From Solirubrobacteraceae bacterium (lineage in GTDB: Bacteria > Actinomycetota > Thermoleophilia > Solirubrobacterales > Solirubrobacteraceae), in NCBI GenBank assembly GCA_030149625.1, contig JASLHP010000262.1, positions 1-7,240 of the forward strand: a DNA stretch of 7,240 bases. The letters are read 5' to 3'. The notes below the pieces were generated by a model, which was not told the DNA's origin, searched no databases, and saw only the letters and a program-made list of their open reading frames with translations. Each line of letters opens with the position of its first letter. The stretch's first letter is position 1. Shown one piece after another: positions 5,440 to 7,240 of the stretch. Position numbers and translations under genes: made by a program.

Positions 5440-6866
5440 GAGAGCTTCGCGCGCGCGCGCCGGCGGAGCGTCGTCGTGGCAATGTCGCGGACGATCGCCA
5501 GGTTCTTGCTGGAGCTGTCGTGACACTCGGCGAGCACTCTGTCGAGCGCCTGCAGGAAGCTTTCGGCCTCGCTCTCGGAGAGCGTCAGCGGGGGCAGCAG
5601 CTTGATCACGTCGTTCTTGCCGGCAGCCATCGTGATCACGCCGTGGTCGCGGTGCAGCGGGATCACGATCAGCTGCGGGAACAGCCCCTCGCTTGCCATG
5701 TGGATCAAGCGCCAGTTCAGCCGCGCCACGCCACTGCGCGGTGCACCCAGCTCGATCCCGATCATCAGCCCGCTGGCACGGACCTCCTTGATCATCTCGT
5801 AGCGCTGCTGCAGCTCGGAGAGCCCGGCGCACAGCACGCGGCTCACGTGCTCGGCGTGCTCGATCAGGCGATCGCGCTCGATGATGCGCAGCGCGGCAAG
5901 GCCGGCCGCCATCGACAGGCGGTTGCGTCCGAACGTCGATTGATGCACATAGGAGCGCTCGAGCGTTCCCACCGCCCGCTGAAAGATCTCGCGCTTGGTA
6001 ACCATCGCGGCGACCGGCATGTAGCCACCGCTGAGCGCCTTGCCGACGAGCACAAAGTCCGGCTCCAGGCCCCAGTGCTCGAGCGCGAACCAGCGGCCGG
6101 TGCGCCCCAGCCCCGTCTGGATCTCATCGACGATGAACATCGTGCCGTAGCGCCGGCACAGCTCCTGTGCCCCCTGCAGGTAGCCCTCGGGCGGAAGCGT
6201 CACCATGCGCCCCTGGATCGGCTCGACGATGAACGCCGCGACGTCCTTCCCGCGCAGCTCCGCCTCCAGGCGTGCGAGGTCGCCGAACGGAACGCGCGTG
6301 CAGTCCGCCAGCAGCGGTCCGAAGCCCTCCTTGAAGAACTCGTCGCCGACGAGCGACAGCGGCCCGAGCGTGACGCCGTGAAAGCAGCTGTCGCACGAGA
6401 TCAGCCGCGCGCGTCCGCTCGCCGCGCGGGCGAACTTCATCGCCGAGTCGACCGCCTCTGCGCCCGTGCTCGCGAAGAACACCGCGTCGAGCTCGCTCGG
6501 CAGACGCTGCGAGAGCTCCTGCGCGAGCATGCCCGCAAGCGGCGAGTAGTGGATCTGGACCCCGTCGACGAGATCCGCGGCGAGCGTGGCGCGCAGCGCG
6601 TCGCGCACGTCCGGATGGTTGTGGCCGAGGCTGGCGAAGCCCTCGCCGCTGTGGAAGTCGAGGTATGCGCGCCCGGCTGCGTCGTACAGGTAGGAGCCGC
6701 GCGCCGAGACGTACTCCGTGTCGAAGCCGAGGATCCCGAGCACGTCTACGAGCGACGGATCCAGATGATGTGAAGCCAGCGCCAGCGTCTCGTCCGTGCG
6801 TGCGAGCGCATCCGCGACGATGCCGAGTGAGTCGGCGGGTCGGTCGGGTGTGGAGTCGGCGTTCAT
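5436..6866 (-). CDS. Class III PLP-dependent aminotransferase
   Basis: This 476-residue enzyme transfers an amino group to an aldehyde or ketone using pyridoxal phosphate. Motifs in order: GSYLYDAAGRAYLDFHSGEG (57-76); SLGHNHP (79-85); FASTGAEAVDSAMK (131-144), the phosphate-binding turn; CFHG (161-164), whose aromatic residue stacks on the cofactor ring; AFIVEPIQG (211-219); FIVDEIQTGLGRTGR (244-258), with D247 contacting the pyridine nitrogen; and LVGKALSGGY, with K276 as the Schiff-base lysine. STFG follows further on. All key residues are present. The sequence style (LGILGFDTEYV, DLVDGVQ) recalls the HpnO-like branch that aminates the hopanoid side chain, and also ornithine/putrescine aminotransferases; substrate is unproven. 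ATG 6866 is preferred over the in-frame GTG 6881, which falls in a palindrome. It probably shares an operon with the SDR it overlaps by four bases and with the gene 27 bases upstream. The C-terminal tail (residues about 460-476) is strongly basic. Confidence 0.87.
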   Translation of the reverse strand: MNADSTPDRPADSLGIVADALARTDETLALASHHLDPSLVDVLGILGFDTEYVSARGSYLYDAAGRAYLDFHSGEGFASLGHNHPDVRDALRATLAADLVDGVQIHYSPLAGMLAQELSQRLPSELDAVFFASTGAEAVDSAMKFARAASGRARLISCDSCFHGVTLGPLSLVGDEFFKEGFGPLLADCTRVPFGDLARLEAELRGKDVAAFIVEPIQGRMVTLPPEGYLQGAQELCRRYGTMFIVDEIQTGLGRTGRWFALEHWGLEPDFVLVGKALSGGYMPVAAMVTKREIFQRAVGTLERSYVHQSTFGRNRLSMAAGLAALRIIERDRLIEHAEHVSRVLCAGLSELQQRYEMIKEVRASGLMIGIELGAPRSGVARLNWRLIHMASEGLFPQLIVIPLHRDHGVITMAAGKNDVIKLLPPLTLSESEAESFLQALDRVLAECHDSSSKNLAIVRDIATTTLRRRARAKLS

Positions 6867-6878
6867 TCTCACGCTGCG

Positions 6879-6892
6879 CACGCGGCCGCGTG
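6879..6892. promoter_or_regulatory. 14-bp perfect palindrome in an operon gap
   Basis: CACGCGGCCGCGTG is a perfect 14-base palindrome in the 27-base gap between the stop of the upstream protein (6894) and the ATG of the aminotransferase (6866). It could be an operator or a short RNA stem that affects expression of the downstream cistrons. In such GC-rich DNA, palindromes of this kind also arise by chance. Confidence 0.25.
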
Positions 6893-6893
6893 T

Positions 6894-7240
6894 CTATTCC
6901 GCGCCGATGCAGCCCTTCATGCCGAATTCGGCGGCGCGTGCGCTGTTACGGGCGACGGATGCCCTCAGGTCTTTCTCGGCCGTTTCGCCGAGCGCGCTTT
7001 CCTGGTTGGAGGCAGCCTTGGCAATGCCCGCCGCGTAGTAGGCCTGTTCGGAGAGCGCATTCAGCAGCCCTGCCACCGCTTTTACGTCGCCGGCGGGCGG
7101 CGGGAGTGTGCGCAGCTTGTGTTCCGCGGCGCGCGAGTCGGCCACGAGCTGGCCGACCAGTGCTACGAAGGCCGTGTCGGCGGACTGCGTGGCCAGTCGT
7201 TTGAGCGCTTCCTGGCGGGCCTTGAGCGCGTTCTCCTGGT
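6894..7240 (-). CDS. Partial hypothetical helical protein
   Basis: Only the last 114 residues are in the window; the frame is open through the right edge and the N-terminus lies beyond it. The visible part is alanine-rich and almost wholly helical, with charged heptad-like runs (ENALKARQEALKRLATQ, then ADSRAAEHKLRTLPPP and EKDLRASVARNSARAAEFGM) and a C-terminal FGMKGCIGAE. A single cysteine near the end of a helical domain, after 'A..fG.k.C', is often seen in secreted or lipoprotein-type hypotheticals of actinobacteria, but the signal peptide that would support this is outside the window. An internal GTG at 7145 is not needed as a start because the coding pattern continues upstream. It is read in the same direction as the aminotransferase, 27 bases before it, and is probably co-transcribed. 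Function unknown. Confidence 0.65.
   Translation of the reverse strand, partial: QENALKARQEALKRLATQSADTAFVALVGQLVADSRAAEHKLRTLPPPAGDVKAVAGLLNALSEQAYYAAGIAKAASNQESALGETAEKDLRASVARNSARAAEFGMKGCIGAE

Noticed and set aside
5440..5832. An N-terminal extension of the SDR frame by 131 codons.
   Set aside because: The added residues are Arg/Ala-rich out-of-frame readings of the aminotransferase gene; the fold begins 25 residues after GTG 5439.
5376..6773. A 465-codon open frame on the plus strand.
   Set aside because: It is antisense to the aminotransferase, which has every class III motif. The long frame results from high-GC codon use.

Overview
The window is high-GC bacterial DNA, dense with genes, with GTG starts, a likely TANNNT-type promoter directly in front of ATG codons, and Ala/Arg/Gly-rich proteins. 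This fits a high-GC actinobacterium. A Thermoleophilia/Solirubrobacterales-like lineage is a guess from protein style only and cannot be proved from the sequence. I found no tRNA, rRNA, CRISPR array or complete insertion sequence.

Left part (1-1960) is an accessory, partly decayed region. It opens with a strongly T-poor stretch leading into a sigma-70 region-4-like helix-turn-helix fragment that has no start codon in view (ends 376). Facing it on the minus strand are a possible 48-residue ORF (389-535) and an intact toxin-antitoxin pair: a ribbon-helix-helix antitoxin (851-1102) and a MazF/PemK toxin (547-864) whose reading frames overlap by 14 bases. Next comes an unrecognised minus-strand reading frame broken by a frameshift and a stop (1127-1551). 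After it, on the plus strand, is a second MazF-type toxin gene inactivated by an early TAA (1684-1941), perhaps with the end of its antitoxin gene just before it.

Middle part (1960-4323): a complete metallo-beta-lactamase-fold hydrolase (1981-2751, plus) converges on a two-domain ChrA-type chromate transporter (2835-4031, minus), with a hairpin between their stops. A gap of about 290 bases upstream of chrA holds a strong GC-rich hairpin and no convincing gene.

Right part (4324-7240) is a minus-strand cluster read from right to left: the C-terminal part of an unknown helical protein (6894-7240, cut by the window edge), a class III PLP-dependent aminotransferase (5436-6866) and an extended SDR of the 3-beta-HSD/epimerase type (4324-5439). 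The last two overlap by four bases (GTGA), so they are very likely co-translated and act on the same or linked substrates. The aminotransferase resembles the HpnO-like branch that aminates hopanoid side chains, so a lipid or polyol modification is plausible, but no hopanoid cyclase gene is in view.

I do not see a clearly new defence or mobile system. The most interesting points are the intact and dead MazF genes side by side, the extreme base skew at the left edge, and the aminotransferase-SDR pair.
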